Shown piece by piece: positions 24,505 through 34,045 of a stretch of 64,000 bases of DNA. Position 1 is the stretch's first letter. Each line of letters starts with the position of its first letter. The notes under the pieces are model-generated. The model worked only from the letters and a program-made list of their open reading frames with translations. It searched no databases and had not been told where the DNA came from. Made by a program: the position numbers and the translations under genes. The DNA is from Geobacillus sp. 46C-IIa (GTDB lineage: Bacteria; Bacillota; Bacilli; Bacillales; Anoxybacillaceae). The stretch is taken from NCBI RefSeq assembly GCF_014679505.1, contig NZ_CP061474.1, positions 1,952,001 to 2,016,000 on the forward strand, given 5' to 3'.

Positions 24505-27159
24505 CTATTCATCTTTTCCTTTTCTCTCCTGATCGACAACAAGCACGGTTTGCACTTCGTTCGGCTTGACTTGAACAGTAAATCGTTGTTGGGCATCGAT
24601 GGCCAACGGCGCAAGTGGTGTTTCGTTTAAGTTCGTGCGCCATACCGCCGATGACGGCCCATGCCATTGGAATGACGCCTCCGTCTTCTGCGGCGTTGGG
24701 TTAAAGAAGCGCACAATGACGCCGCGGTGGTCTTCGCTCCGCTTCACCGCACTTAGCACGACCTCGCCTTCCTGTTGGGAAAACAGGCTATATTCATACG
24801 GCACCGAGAACGCCACCGGATTCATCTTCATGGCATCATACGGCAGTTTGTTGTACGTATACAGCGGCGTTAAAAACTGTTTCGCCCGCTTGGCGACATT
24901 TGCTTCTTCCGTCGTTCCGCGATGCGTCGTCAACGCGAAGTGCAGCTCATTCACACCGAGCATTTGCGAATCCGGCGTCGCCATTTTAATGCCGGACGGA
25001 CGGCCCGGGCGACGCACGAGCTCCTCTTTGCCCAGATAGCCGACGCTGCGTAAAAGCGTCACCGCGATCGTATCGCGCTGTTCTCCGACAATCTCGTACT
25101 CTCTCGTGCTGTTCGTCAGCACGGCGATGCCGCCCGTTTCATCCGACAGTCCGACATACGTGAGCATCGGGTAGATCGCATCCGGACGTTCATCCCATCC
25201 TTCTTGTTCCCACACGTCGATCGCCGGGTCGACGACCGGCCGCCGAATGACGCCGAACTGGTTGTCAGCGACCGAATGGGTAGAGGCGATGCCGGTTGGT
25301 ACGTACATGCGGATGCGGTGGTCTTTCGCTTCGTTGTGGATGCGCACCCGGACATCGATGAGCGGTTGGTCCATCGGAACGGTCAACCGAATGGAGACGT
25401 CAAGAAAACGATCATTCCGTTTCGCTTTCCGGCTGTCAAGATCGGCCGGCACCGGCAGCCGGTAAGCGATATCGGCATAGGCGAAATAGCTGTTTTGCCG
25501 GAGCGAATACGTCGCCTTCACGCCCTTATTATTAATCGGCTCATCGCCCGGCAGCGGGGAAAAGTCATATTCGTCTCCATCATCGCCGACATCTTCAAGC
25601 AAGAGCACATCGCGGAACGTTCGCTGCAGCTGTTTGTCATATATGTTAATTGCCCCATTCTCATTGACAGTGATCGTATAAAACGGCGTATCCATTTGCT
25701 CAACAGCCGTTGGCGCCTGTTTGTTCATCTGTTCCGCCTCTTGCACTAAATACGCCTTATACCCCATCGCCGGGATGCGGTCGCGGAAATGGATCGTATA
25801 GCGGACAAACGGATCGTAGTTGCCGTAATGGACGATTTGCCGATCAATCAGACCCGGGTCAACGATCGTTTCATCCACCACTTCAAACTCCACCGATTCC
25901 CCGCGTTCATCGACGAGACGGAATGCTTTCCATTTCGTCGTAATTTCCGCTTCGATCGGTTCGTTCCGTTCGTACGGAAGCGTATTGTACACAACCAGCT
26001 TGTCGACCGACCGATCCGACGGCATCGCATCGGCCATTTTGCGCATATAAAATGTGATGAGCCGGTCGGCCCGCTCTTCCGCTAGCGCAAAGCGCCCCAA
26101 AATGTCGCGGTGAACGAGGTCTGAACAGCAGCAGCCGATGCTGTCATGCGCATGGTTTTTCATCATCTCTTTCCAAATGAGCTCCATCAGCCGGTGCTCA
26201 TACGGAAACCCAAGCGTCGAGGCAATGGCGGCCAGCGGCTCAAGCACGTTCGTCACTTTGTTTTCGATGCGGGCGTTCGCCGCTTTAATGTCCATGCGCG
26301 TCGAGTAAATGCTGCGGTGAACGCGCATATATTTTCCGTCCAAAAACTCGCCGCGGATGACCGGAAGCTGCTCCTCTTTTTCCAGCTGTTCAAACACATG
26401 TTCATAACGGCTTAAGAAAAAGGTCCGCTCCGGATAGAGCGTTTGCAGCTTGTCGATCACCTCAAAAATATTTTTTTGAATCGGCATTTGATCATGACCG
26501 TTCGGAATGAGAATATGATCAGTCGTCGCCCCGCGGTCCAGAACGGAAAAGTATTTGTCCATCCGCTCCTTCAGCTTTGCTTCATCAGTCGGAAGATATT
26601 TGCCGATCGCATAGCCGAGCGGGAACAGCTGCACAAGCACTTTCGAGCCGTCATCGCTCACCCAGTAAAACTCGGTTTTGTCTGTGCCGTGCCGTTCCGA
26701 CACGCCGCGCCAAAAAATGGCCCGCTTGATGCCAAAGCCGTTTAAAATTTGCGGCAGCTGCGCCGATTGCCCAAACGAGTCGGGGAGATAGCCGATTTGC
26801 ATCGGCTTCCCGAACTCCTGACAATCTTTCAGCCCATAGAGCAAGTTGCGGACAATCGACTCTCCGCCGACGACCATTTCGTCCGTTTGCGTATACCACG
26901 GGCCGATGATCAATTTTCCTTCTTGGACAAGGCGGCGGATGCGCTCTTTTTGCTCCGGCTTGACGGCTAAATAATCTTCCAGCACGACCGTCTGCCCATC
27001 AAGGACAAAGTACGGGTAATCATGATTTGTTTCTAACATCGCTAATATTTCTTCCATATCGTTCACTAACAAAATGCGCGATTCTTCTGCGGAAAAATAC
27101 CATTCGCGGTCCCAATGCACATGAGGAACGATGTGAACGTATCGCTTCAATGGTTTCAC
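24505..27159 (-). CDS. mngB: Family 38 alpha-mannosidase (mannosylglycerate hydrolase-like)
   Basis: An 884-residue cytoplasmic glycoside hydrolase, close in length to E. coli MngB (~877). The zinc ligands are in VHIVPHVHWDREWYF at the N-terminus, the nucleophile Asp is in GYLPDSFGQSAQLPQIL (about 131) and a further His ligand is in IPNGHDQMP. A helical middle (NHAHDSIGC) and a large beta C-terminal half complete the family layout. Family members of this subgroup hydrolyse 2-O-(6-phospho-alpha-mannosyl)-D-glycerate taken up by the PTS; other alpha-mannosides are possible. The PTS gene ends 10 bases upstream, which supports the phosphorylated substrate. The gene symbol rests on this context and not on biochemical proof. 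The ATG at 27159 has TGAGGTG just before it. Confidence 0.85.
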   Translation of the reverse strand: MKPLKRYVHIVPHVHWDREWYFSAEESRILLVNDMEEILAMLETNHDYPYFVLDGQTVVLEDYLAVKPEQKERIRRLVQEGKLIIGPWYTQTDEMVVGGESIVRNLLYGLKDCQEFGKPMQIGYLPDSFGQSAQLPQILNGFGIKRAIFWRGVSERHGTDKTEFYWVSDDGSKVLVQLFPLGYAIGKYLPTDEAKLKERMDKYFSVLDRGATTDHILIPNGHDQMPIQKNIFEVIDKLQTLYPERTFFLSRYEHVFEQLEKEEQLPVIRGEFLDGKYMRVHRSIYSTRMDIKAANARIENKVTNVLEPLAAIASTLGFPYEHRLMELIWKEMMKNHAHDSIGCCCSDLVHRDILGRFALAEERADRLITFYMRKMADAMPSDRSVDKLVVYNTLPYERNEPIEAEITTKWKAFRLVDERGESVEFEVVDETIVDPGLIDRQIVHYGNYDPFVRYTIHFRDRIPAMGYKAYLVQEAEQMNKQAPTAVEQMDTPFYTITVNENGAINIYDKQLQRTFRDVLLLEDVGDDGDEYDFSPLPGDEPINNKGVKATYSLRQNSYFAYADIAYRLPVPADLDSRKAKRNDRFLDVSIRLTVPMDQPLIDVRVRIHNEAKDHRIRMYVPTGIASTHSVADNQFGVIRRPVVDPAIDVWEQEGWDERPDAIYPMLTYVGLSDETGGIAVLTNSTREYEIVGEQRDTIAVTLLRSVGYLGKEELVRRPGRPSGIKMATPDSQMLGVNELHFALTTHRGTTEEANVAKRAKQFLTPLYTYNKLPYDAMKMNPVAFSVPYEYSLFSQQEGEVVLSAVKRSEDHRGVIVRFFNPTPQKTEASFQWHGPSSAVWRTNLNETPLAPLAIDAQQRFTVQVKPNEVQTVLVVDQERKGKDE

Positions 27160-27169
27160 CTCATTTGTC

Positions 27170-29068
27170 TTATCGTTGCTGCGCCTTTAGCTTTTGCACG
27201 CGTGTAGCGACTAACAGCACCGTCGAAATAAACGCCCCGATCAGCGCGGCGCCAAGCCAGATGACTCCCGCTTTCCATAACGGTGCGCCTTGCAGGACAA
27301 ACAGCGAGAAAATACCGGCTCCCGGAACGTTCAGCCCGATTTGCGATGCCGTGACGATCGCCCCGGTGACCGCCGACCCGATGCAAAGCGACGGAATGAC
27401 GCGCAGCGGGTCGTTAATCATAAACGGAATCGCTCCCTCGGTAATGCCGGCTAAGCCAAGAATCCATGTCGACTTGCCGACTTCGCGCTCATATTCTTCA
27501 AAATACCGTTTGAACAACAACGTCGCGGCGGTGACGGAAAACGCCGACACCATTTTCACCGAGGCGAACGCCGCATACGGAATGAAGTTGCCGCTTGCCA
27601 TCGCCCCAATGCAGAACGTATACGCCGCTTTATTGACCGGCCCTCCTAAATCAAACGACACCATGACGCCTAAGATCGCACCAAGTACAATGGCGTTGCG
27701 GCCCGACAAGTTGTCCAGCCACTCAAGCAGCGCATTGTTCAGCCCGGCGACCGGCTTGCCGAACACAAACAGCATTAGCGCCCCGACAACGAGCGAACCG
27801 ATGACCGGGTACAGCCAAAAGCTGATGAATCCAGAGAACGCGCCCTTTGGTGGAAGCTGCTTTTTCAACCACTTCATAAAATAGCCAGCCAAAAAACCGC
27901 CAAGCATGCCGCCTAAAAAGCCGCCGTTGATCATCGTCGCGGCAATCCCTGCGGCAAACCCCGGACCAAGCGCCGGCTTGTCGGCGATCGCATACGCCAT
28001 GTACGCCGACAGCACCGGAATCATGAGCGTGCCAAGCATATTGCCGCCCAGTTTGCGCAGCATCCAAAGCCACGAATTTTCCGTATCGTATACTTGTTGA
28101 AGCCCAAACGCCTGGGCGATAAGCACCGCACACGCCAAAATCATCCCGCCGGCGACGATAATCGGAATAATATGAGAAATGCCGGTTAAAATGGCGTTTT
28201 TCACTTCCGTTTGCCATGAAACGCGCTCAGACATTGTCTCCTTTGTCGGCTCATATTCCCGCTTTCCTTCCTTTTCGGCCTTCTCAAGCGCTTTCAAAAG
28301 AACGCCTTTCGCATCTTTCAACGGCGCTGCAACTGTCGTTCGGTACACCGGCAAATGGGCAAACCGTTCTTCGTTTTTCACCGCCACGTCTGTAGCAAAA
28401 ATCGCCGCTTCCGCTTTTCGCAGCCGCTCCTCGGTATGGCGGTCTTCGATGCCGTTTGCCCCTTGCTTTTCGACGTATACGGCAACCCCGATCTCCCGCC
28501 CGGCTTGCTCTAACGCTTCAGCCGCCATATACGTATGGGCGATGCCAGCCGGGCAGGCCGTCACGGCGACAATCGTTTTTTCTGCTGCCGCTGTTTCAGC
28601 GGCCTCCGCCTTTTCCTCATCAAGAGCGCGGTACAGCTCTTCCGCCGTGCGGCATTGCTGCAACCGCTTACGATATTCAGCGCGCGCCAGCCGTTTAGCA
28701 AGTTCGGCAAGCAAATCCAAGTGCGTCGATCCGGCTTCCTGTTCCGGAATCGCTAATAAAAAAACAAGCTCCACTTCATTGGACGGATCGATGCTCTCCC
28801 AATCGCGAATCGGCCGAGCCAGCTTCGCCACCGCAAAGGCCGCCGATTTTACCGTTTTCGATTTCCCGTGCGGGATGGCTAAACCCGCTTCGAGCCCCGT
28901 CGGAGAGAGCGCTTCCCGCTCCATCACTGCTTGATAAAACGATTCAGCCGAATACAATTTCCCCTCCTCGTCCAACTTGCGAACAAGATGGCGGATGACT
29001 TCCTCTTTCGTAGACAACGACAATTCTACATCGATCAGCCGAACGTTCGTCAGCTGTTTCAGTTCCAT
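27170..29068 (-). CDS. mngA: Fructose-family PTS permease EIIABC (mannosylglycerate type)
   Basis: A 632-residue fused PTS component. EIIA domain (~1-145) with phospho-His in GLAIPHGKS (~67); EIIB domain (~165-260) with phospho-Cys in VTACPAGIAHTYMAAEAL (~172); EIIC membrane domain (~290-625) with about ten helices and the GPVNKAAY motif. Sugar is imported and phosphorylated using HPr. Next to a GH38 enzyme the likely substrate is 2-O-alpha-mannosyl-D-glycerate, a compatible solute of thermophiles, or another mannoside. Start: ATG at 29068 (MELKQLTN) has GGGAG and GAGAGG upstream; the ATG three codons earlier directly abuts GAGAGG. Likely controlled by the adjacent RpiR regulator. Confidence 0.88.
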   Translation of the reverse strand: MELKQLTNVRLIDVELSLSTKEEVIRHLVRKLDEEGKLYSAESFYQAVMEREALSPTGLEAGLAIPHGKSKTVKSAAFAVAKLARPIRDWESIDPSNEVELVFLLAIPEQEAGSTHLDLLAELAKRLARAEYRKRLQQCRTAEELYRALDEEKAEAAETAAAEKTIVAVTACPAGIAHTYMAAEALEQAGREIGVAVYVEKQGANGIEDRHTEERLRKAEAAIFATDVAVKNEERFAHLPVYRTTVAAPLKDAKGVLLKALEKAEKEGKREYEPTKETMSERVSWQTEVKNAILTGISHIIPIIVAGGMILACAVLIAQAFGLQQVYDTENSWLWMLRKLGGNMLGTLMIPVLSAYMAYAIADKPALGPGFAAGIAATMINGGFLGGMLGGFLAGYFMKWLKKQLPPKGAFSGFISFWLYPVIGSLVVGALMLFVFGKPVAGLNNALLEWLDNLSGRNAIVLGAILGVMVSFDLGGPVNKAAYTFCIGAMASGNFIPYAAFASVKMVSAFSVTAATLLFKRYFEEYEREVGKSTWILGLAGITEGAIPFMINDPLRVIPSLCIGSAVTGAIVTASQIGLNVPGAGIFSLFVLQGAPLWKAGVIWLGAALIGAFISTVLLVATRVQKLKAQQR

Positions 29069-29114
29069 TTCTCCCATCCTCTCTTTCCATGCCGTTTGTC
29101 GACTTCATTATAAA

Positions 29115-29153
29115 AGAAAAAAAGCAAGAAGACCGAAATCTTCTTACTTTTTC
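29115..29153 (-). terminator. Terminator after the rpiR-type gene
   Basis: AAGAAGA / TCTTCTT stem with a six-base loop, followed on the minus strand by GCTTTTTTTCTTTT. It lies between the regulator gene and the PTS gene, so the PTS/mannosidase pair probably has its own promoter. Confidence 0.75.
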
Positions 29154-29189
29154 ACCATTCTCACACCTTGATTCACTTCGTTTGTGTAT

Positions 29190-29927
29190 TTATACACATC
29201 CGCTCTGTTTTTGCCAATACCGTTCACTCAACGCCCGCAGCACGAGATAAAGCGATGTGCGGTCGGTGACGTCGTACTTATTTAAAAACTGCTTGGGCGC
29301 CCAGCAATACAAGCGGAAATCGGCAAGATCGGCGAGCGAATTGGAGCAAAAATGCGTCAAGCTGATGACAAACGCCCCGTTTTGCTTCGCGGCCGCGACC
29401 GCCTCAAGCACTTGCTTCGTTTCCCCAGATACGCTAATGACAAAGACGACATCCTTTTCCCCGCAGCGGTCCGCATTATACAACATATCGTGGCGCTGGA
29501 CAAAAAAGTCGGCCTGCTTGCCGACGCAGCGCAAATGCTTGGCCATCATCTCGCAAAAATAGGCGGAATCGCCGATGCCGTAAAAAAAGACGTGTTTTGC
29601 CTCATGCATCTTGCGAACAGCATCTTCGATGAGCTGCTCGTCGATCAGCTTTTTCGTTTTTTCGATGACCGTTTTTCCGTCCGCCTTTATCGCCGTCTCA
29701 TCCCGCTGCTCGAGCGCCAACGCCGCCTTTAGTTCTGCAAACCCCTTATACCCTAATTTTTTGGCAAAGCGGACGATCGTGTTCGGCACTGTATAAAGCG
29801 CTTCCGCCATTTTTTGAATCGGGATGTCTGCGATCTCCCCACGATGCTCGATAATGTAATCGACAATTTGGTCATCCGTATCGTTCAGCTTATCGGCATA
29901 CAGCCGCACCCGTTCATCAAACCGCAT
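29190..29927 (-). CDS. RpiR/MurR-family transcriptional regulator
   Basis: A 245-residue regulator with an N-terminal helix-turn-helix domain (~1-75: IADIPIQKMAEALYTVPNTIVRFAKKLGY as the recognition region) and a C-terminal SIS sugar-phosphate binding domain (~90-240, with VFFYGIGDSAYFCEMMAKHL and FVISVSGETKQVLEA). Members sense phosphosugars and control nearby sugar genes. Being just upstream of the PTS and mannosidase genes on the same strand, it is the natural candidate to control them, with the imported phospho-mannoside as effector (inference). Its 5' end overlaps the decayed SIS gene fragment, so the original leader of this gene seems to have been deleted. The ATG at 29927 has GGGGGATGGAGACCG upstream. 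Confidence 0.85.
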   Translation of the reverse strand: MRFDERVRLYADKLNDTDDQIVDYIIEHRGEIADIPIQKMAEALYTVPNTIVRFAKKLGYKGFAELKAALALEQRDETAIKADGKTVIEKTKKLIDEQLIEDAVRKMHEAKHVFFYGIGDSAYFCEMMAKHLRCVGKQADFFVQRHDMLYNADRCGEKDVVFVISVSGETKQVLEAVAAAKQNGAFVISLTHFCSNSLADLADFRLYCWAPKQFLNKYDVTDRTSLYLVLRALSERYWQKQSGCV

Positions 29928-30243
29928 CGGTCTCCATCCCCCACCGTCTCATCGTTTGCTACTATTTTAGATTTTAGCAAGAACGGATGGCGATTGGCTA
30001 CAGCGCCCATTTCCGAAAGCATCAGCGGTTCTACAAAAATCGGTTTCACCGGGACAAGCCCTCCCGCCCGGTAAAACACTTCCTCCGTCAAAATATGGGA
30101 ATGTCCGCATCCGAACAGCTGAATGATTCCGCCGTTTTGAACCGCCTCACTCACCGCATGGGCGGCCTTTTTTAAATTGTTTTTTCATGTTTGAAAATGA
30201 ATTCTAGACGTTCATGGATTTTTTGAAAATATTGATCGATCAT
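29928..30243 (-). pseudogene. Decayed UPF0309-type SIS isomerase gene
   Basis: From ATG 30243, behind a G-rich site, the frame reads IDQYFQKIHERLEFIFKHEK and stops at TAA about 30176. One base on, in another frame, it continues KKAAHAVSEAVQNGGII then LFGCGHSHILTEEVFYRAGG and PVKPIFVEPLML, the N-terminal half of UPF0309 SIS proteins. After SEMGAVANRHP the family sequence is lost; complete members have ~240 residues, so some 140 are missing and the frame runs into the start of the RpiR gene. There are therefore at least two lesions: a frameshift in an A-run (30173-30178) and a large internal or C-terminal deletion. Such SIS genes often accompany sugar-phosphate operons, so this was probably part of the mannoside operon. 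Confidence 0.8.
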
Positions 30244-30303
30244 CAGCCGTCCCCCCCTTAAGCACTTGGCTTCTTATTTCTCGCAACAGATGCTCCTGCA
30301 GCC

Positions 30304-30337
30304 AAAAAAAGGGGCTTCCCCTGCAAAGGAAGCCGTC
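30304..30337 (-). terminator. Terminator of the malic enzyme gene
   Basis: GGCTTCC / GGGGAAGCC stem followed on the minus strand by seven T. Confidence 0.82.
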
Positions 30338-30362
30338 CATTCGTTCGTTGTACTTTGTTTCT

Positions 30363-31799
30363 TTACTGTCCTGTATACCCGCCAACTGGGATGTTGTCTT
30401 TCCGGGCGACACCGGTGCGGTATGCCGCTTCGACGACCGCCTGGCGGACGCGTTCCACGACTTTGCTGTTAAACACGCTTGGGATGATGTACGATTCGCT
30501 CAGCTCGTCTTCGGTGACGACCGAAGCAATCGCCTTGGCAGCAGCGAGCTTCATTTCTTCATTAATTTCTTTCGCCCGGCAGTCCAATGCGCCGCGGAAA
30601 ATGCCCGGGAAACAAAGGACGTTGTTAATTTGGTTTGGATAGTCGGAACGCCCGGTCGCCATCACGCGCACGTACGGCTCGGCAAGCTCCGGATCGATTT
30701 CCGGCACCGGGTTGGCCATCGCGAACACGATCGGATCGCGAGCCATTTTTTTCACGTCTTCGACTTTCAAAATACCTGGGGCGGAAACACCGATAAATAC
30801 ATCCGCACCGGCGATCACATCCGACAAACTTCCTTTGAGATTATCGGGATTGGTGATTTGCGCATACTCTTGCCAATACGGATTTTCGTACGTTTCATCG
30901 CGATGGATGGCGCCATAGCGGTCAACCCCAATAATGTTGCGCACGCCGGCAGCGAGCAAAATTTTCGTGCAAGCAATGCCGGCCGCGCCAATGCCGGTTA
31001 AGACGACTTTAATGTCCTCAAGCTTTTTATCAACAATTTTCAATGCATTGAGCAATCCGGCCAGCAGCACAACCGCCGTGCCATGTTGATCGTCGTGGAA
31101 CACCGGAATGTCAAGCTCTTCTTTCAAACGCGCCTCAATTTCAAAGCAGCGCGGCGCTGAAATGTCTTCTAAGTTGATGCCACCAAACGCCGGGGCAATC
31201 GCTTTCACAATTTGAATGATTTCTTCCGTATCTTTTGTGTCCAAGCAAACGGGGAACGCATCGACGCCGGCAAACTGTTTAAACAGCATCGCTTTCCCTT
31301 CCATGACCGGCATCGCCGCGTACGGGCCGATGTCGCCAAGCCCGAGCACCGCCGTACCGTCGGATACGACCGCGACCGTATTGCGTTTAATTGTCAACGA
31401 ATACGCCTTGCGCGGATCTTCAGCGATGGCCGTGCAAACGCGCGCTACACCCGGCGTGTATACCCGCGACAAGTCATCGCGCGTTTTCACCGGAATTTTC
31501 GAATTCGTTTCAATTTTCCCCCCGATGTGCATTAAAAACGTACGGTCAGAAACGTTCACAATTTTAACGCCGTGAATTTTTTTCAGCGCTTCGATGATCA
31601 AGTCGCACTGCTTCGTGTCAAGCGCACTGACAGTAATGTCACGCACCGTATGAACTTTGCTTGATGAGATGACGTCAATGCCGACGATGTCTCCGCCCGC
31701 TTTGCCAATGGCTGCGGCGATATCGCTAAATGAGACGATATCTTTTTCAAACTGGAGACGAATCGTAATGTTCATCGCTGCCCCGCCTGGTAATGCCAT
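30363..31799 (-). CDS. NAD(P)-dependent malic enzyme with N-terminal ACT domain
   Basis: A 478-residue malic enzyme, oxidatively decarboxylating malate to pyruvate and CO2. Residues ~9-85 form an ACT domain ([29 protein letters not shown]), a small-molecule binding module. The catalytic part follows: the Tyr region [37 protein letters not shown], the metal site [12 protein letters not shown] and the nucleotide fold [17 protein letters not shown], then [10 protein letters not shown]. Without ACT the protein corresponds to B. subtilis YtsJ (~410 residues), an NADP-preferring enzyme. Cofactor preference here cannot be read with certainty. The ATG at 31799 has AAGGAAGGA upstream; the inner ATG at MNITIRL would remove eight residues and has only GGCGGGGC. 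Monocistronic. Confidence 0.92.
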   Translation of the reverse strand: MALPGGAAMNITIRLQFEKDIVSFSDIAAAIGKAGGDIVGIDVISSSKVHTVRDITVSALDTKQCDLIIEALKKIHGVKIVNVSDRTFLMHIGGKIETNSKIPVKTRDDLSRVYTPGVARVCTAIAEDPRKAYSLTIKRNTVAVVSDGTAVLGLGDIGPYAAMPVMEGKAMLFKQFAGVDAFPVCLDTKDTEEIIQIVKAIAPAFGGINLEDISAPRCFEIEARLKEELDIPVFHDDQHGTAVVLLAGLLNALKIVDKKLEDIKVVLTGIGAAGIACTKILLAAGVRNIIGVDRYGAIHRDETYENPYWQEYAQITNPDNLKGSLSDVIAGADVFIGVSAPGILKVEDVKKMARDPIVFAMANPVPEIDPELAEPYVRVMATGRSDYPNQINNVLCFPGIFRGALDCRAKEINEEMKLAAAKAIASVVTEDELSESYIIPSVFNSKVVERVRQAVVEAAYRTGVARKDNIPVGGYTGQ

Positions 31800-32212
31800 A
31801 ACAATCGTCCTTCCTTTTCTCTATTTTTATAAACAGTCCTACGGTACACATGTTATCTTATAAGCAAAAAAAAGACAACCCTTACTGTTTAAACGGAGCA
31901 AATGAGCGAAGGTCATCGGGATGTACTTTAGAAAGCGTCTTGATCATTGTCGCTTCTCTCGTCACAAGCTGTCCTCCATTTTCGGTCACAGTCAAAATAA
32001 CGGCGAGAAACGCCGTTTTCTCATCGTTACCGAAGTGAAAACGAATTTGAGAAAACAGGGCAAATGGAATGCTCTCCCTGTTGGCGCTCACGCTAGGAAG
32101 TGGGTGCTTCTTGCAGTCTAAGATGATAAAAGGAAAACGAAAAAAGGAAGAAACGACGGAGAAGGCGAAATAAACGTAAAAGACAGGAAAAAACAAGACA
32201 GGAGCGAAAAAA
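31800..32212. other. 413-bp interval with a gene remnant and a repeat
   Basis: Minus-strand positions ~32075-31882 encode IPFALFSQIRFHFGNDEKTAFLA, LTVTENGGQLVTREA and IKTLSKVHPDDLRSFAPFKQ before a stop. This looks like the C-terminal end of a real protein in codon use, but the upstream part does not, and a copy of the dispersed hairpin repeat (32076-32116) stands exactly where it breaks off. I read it as a truncated gene of unknown family. Confidence 0.45.
32076..32116 (-). repeat. Dispersed hairpin repeat, degenerate copy B
   Basis: GGCGCTCACGCTAGGAAGTGGG followed by TGCTTCTTG. It matches the reverse complement of copy D (CGCTCAC, then GGAAGTGAGGG, TCTTCT) with gaps. Confidence 0.4.
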
Positions 32213-33106
32213 ATGAAAGAAAAACTATTTCTAGTGTTGGCCAACTTGTTTTGGGCCGGCAATTACGTGGTCGGCAAAGTGGTCATCGCGGAAACCGGTC
32301 CGTTTTGGCTGACTTTGATTCGCTGGTGCGCCGCCTTCATCATCCTAGTTCCTGTGTCCTATTGGCTTGAACGGCCGCGCTACTGGGATGTTATGAAACA
32401 ATATTGGCTGCCCCTCGTTGCGTCTGGGGCGCTCGGCATTATCGGCTATAACTTGCTTTTGTACGGCGCGCTTGCCTATACGTCATCGATGAACGCAGCG
32501 ATCGTCAACTCCCTCAATCCGGCCATCATCGTCGTGTTGTCGTATATGTTGCTGCGGGAGCGGCTGTCAACCGTGAATATCATCGGGTTTCTATTGTCGC
32601 TCATTGGCGTGCTGTTTATTTTGACGGACGGACATATCGGTCATATCTTCCAAACAACCTACAATCGCGGCGACTTGATGATGCTCGCAGCCGGCGTCGT
32701 CTGGGCGCTTTATTCGATTATCGGCAAAAAACTCCCGGTTCCGCCGATCACAGCGACGGCATGTTCTGTCTTTTTCAGCTTGTTCATGTTATGGCCGTTC
32801 GCTATGTTGTATCCATTTCCTGTTGATCAGTTGAGTGCAATCGGGTTCGCTGGGATTACCTATATTTGTTTGTTTCCGTCCGTTCTTTCCTTTTTGTTTT
32901 GGAACATCTCGGTGCAAAAAGTCGGCCCGAGCCATGCCGGTGTATATTTAAACTTGATTGCCGTATTTACCGCTGCGATCACGTTTTTGCTTGGCGGCAC
33001 GCTGTCAATGCCACAGCTTGCGGGCGGCGCTGTCGTCCTGTTCGGCGTCTATTTGGCGACGAAAGCGCCAAAAGCGAGACCGGAACAAATGGACATCGCC
33101 GGGTGA
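32213..33106 (+). CDS. EamA/DMT-family transporter
   Basis: A 297-residue drug/metabolite transporter with ten predicted helices in two EamA repeats (about 4-135 and 150-285). Typical blocks are ANLFWAGNYVVGKVV, NLLLYGALAYTSSMNAAIVNSLNPAIIVVLSYMLLRERLS (ends of repeat one) and VYLNLIAVFTAAITFLLGG in repeat two. Such proteins export amino acids, metabolites or drugs; substrate unknown. ACAGGAG lies about nine bases before the ATG at 32213. It ends at a plus-strand terminator (33131-33157). Neighbours give no hint on substrate. Confidence 0.88.
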   Translation: MKEKLFLVLANLFWAGNYVVGKVVIAETGPFWLTLIRWCAAFIILVPVSYWLERPRYWDVMKQYWLPLVASGALGIIGYNLLLYGALAYTSSMNAAIVNSLNPAIIVVLSYMLLRERLSTVNIIGFLLSLIGVLFILTDGHIGHIFQTTYNRGDLMMLAAGVVWALYSIIGKKLPVPPITATACSVFFSLFMLWPFAMLYPFPVDQLSAIGFAGITYICLFPSVLSFLFWNISVQKVGPSHAGVYLNLIAVFTAAITFLLGGTLSMPQLAGGAVVLFGVYLATKAPKARPEQMDIAG

Positions 33107-33130
33107 CGATCCGTTTGCTGCTTCTCTGCA

Positions 33131-33160
33131 GGCCGGGCCGCTCGCCCGGCTTCTTTCTGC
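33131..33160 (+). terminator. Terminator of the DMT transporter gene
   Basis: GGCCGGGC / GCCCGGC stem with a short loop, then TTCTTTCT. Confidence 0.65.
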
Positions 33161-33323
33161 CGCATCGGCTGGCGGCATGATGCAAAAACGCCCCTCCGTC
33201 TTGCCAATAAAGATCCCTTGTCATCAACGGAAACAAAGCGGGCCAGTGCGCCGTCACCATTCTTCACCGTTAAAAAACCGGTGTCAGCCGCAAACGGTGT
33301 AGCAGCCGCTTTTTTTGCATAAG

Positions 33324-33358
33324 GAAAAGCGGCCTTCCCGTTTGTAGGGAGACCGCTG
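33324..33358 (-). terminator. Terminator of the DJ-1/PfpI gene
   Basis: GCGGTCTCCC / GGGAAGGCCGC imperfect stem followed on the minus strand by TTTTCCTT, eight bases past the stop at 33367. Confidence 0.65.
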
Positions 33359-33366
33359 CCTTTCCG

Positions 33367-33918
33367 CTATTGAAGCAGGCGGAGAAACTCGCGCATAAAC
33401 GCCGGCAAATCCGGCCACGCATGGGCAGAAACGAGGTTGCCGTCGACATGCACCGTACGGTCGGACACATACGTCGCCCCGAGCGCTTCAACCCCCGGTT
33501 TGCAGGCGATATACGCCGTCAAGCTCCGCCCTTTCAGCACCTCCGGCATCGTTTCAAAAATGAGCGAAGCATGGCAAATCGCGGCGATCGGCTTATTCGC
33601 CTCAAAGAAATGGCGAACGATGCGCTGCACGTTTTCATCAAGACGAATGTATTCCGGCGCCCGCCCGCCCGGAATGACTAACGCATCGTATTGCGTCGGG
33701 TCGATCTCGGCGAACGATGCATGTGCGTCGATCAAATAGCCTTGTTTTTCCACATACGTATCCCAGTCGGCAAAATCATGGACAACGGTATGCAGTTTCT
33801 TTTTCTTCGGCGCAGCAATCGTTACATCATGCCCTTCCTCCAACAAACGATAGTACGGATAATACACTTCAAGCGCCTCAACAGCGTCGCCGGTGATGAT
33901 CAACACTTTTTTGCTCAT
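33367..33918 (-). CDS. DJ-1/PfpI family protein
   Basis: A 183-residue protein of the DJ-1/PfpI superfamily. The nucleophilic Cys is in AAICHASLIFE (~111) and a conserved acidic residue is in the LEVYYPYYRLLEEG block. LVIPGGRAPEYIRLDE gives the usual oxyanion loop, and LVSAHAWPDLPAFMREFL ends the fold. Members act as proteases, glyoxalases or protein/nucleotide deglycases (YhbO, YajL, PfpI); which activity applies here cannot be read from sequence. Start: ATG at 33918 (MSKKVLI) has AAGGGGG eight bases upstream; the frame to 33960 has none. It is divergent from the sirtuin and fructosamine kinase genes, a context that favours glycation repair (inference). Confidence 0.85.
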   Translation of the reverse strand: MSKKVLIITGDAVEALEVYYPYYRLLEEGHDVTIAAPKKKKLHTVVHDFADWDTYVEKQGYLIDAHASFAEIDPTQYDALVIPGGRAPEYIRLDENVQRIVRHFFEANKPIAAICHASLIFETMPEVLKGRSLTAYIACKPGVEALGATYVSDRTVHVDGNLVSAHAWPDLPAFMREFLRLLQ

Positions 33919-34045
33919 GGTTCTGGCCCCCTTGTCCATTTTTTCCTTCTCTTTTATCATAATGGAAACGAACGGAAAGGAAAAGCAAGATGATTGTCGA
34001 ACCTACTTAAAGAGGAAGAAGAACATGATAAAGGAGGAGACGACC

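Noticed and set aside
27027..27884. 285-codon plus-strand frame
   Set aside because: Antisense to the PTS gene, no ribosome site, low-complexity Ser/Pro/Ala composition typical of antisense frames.
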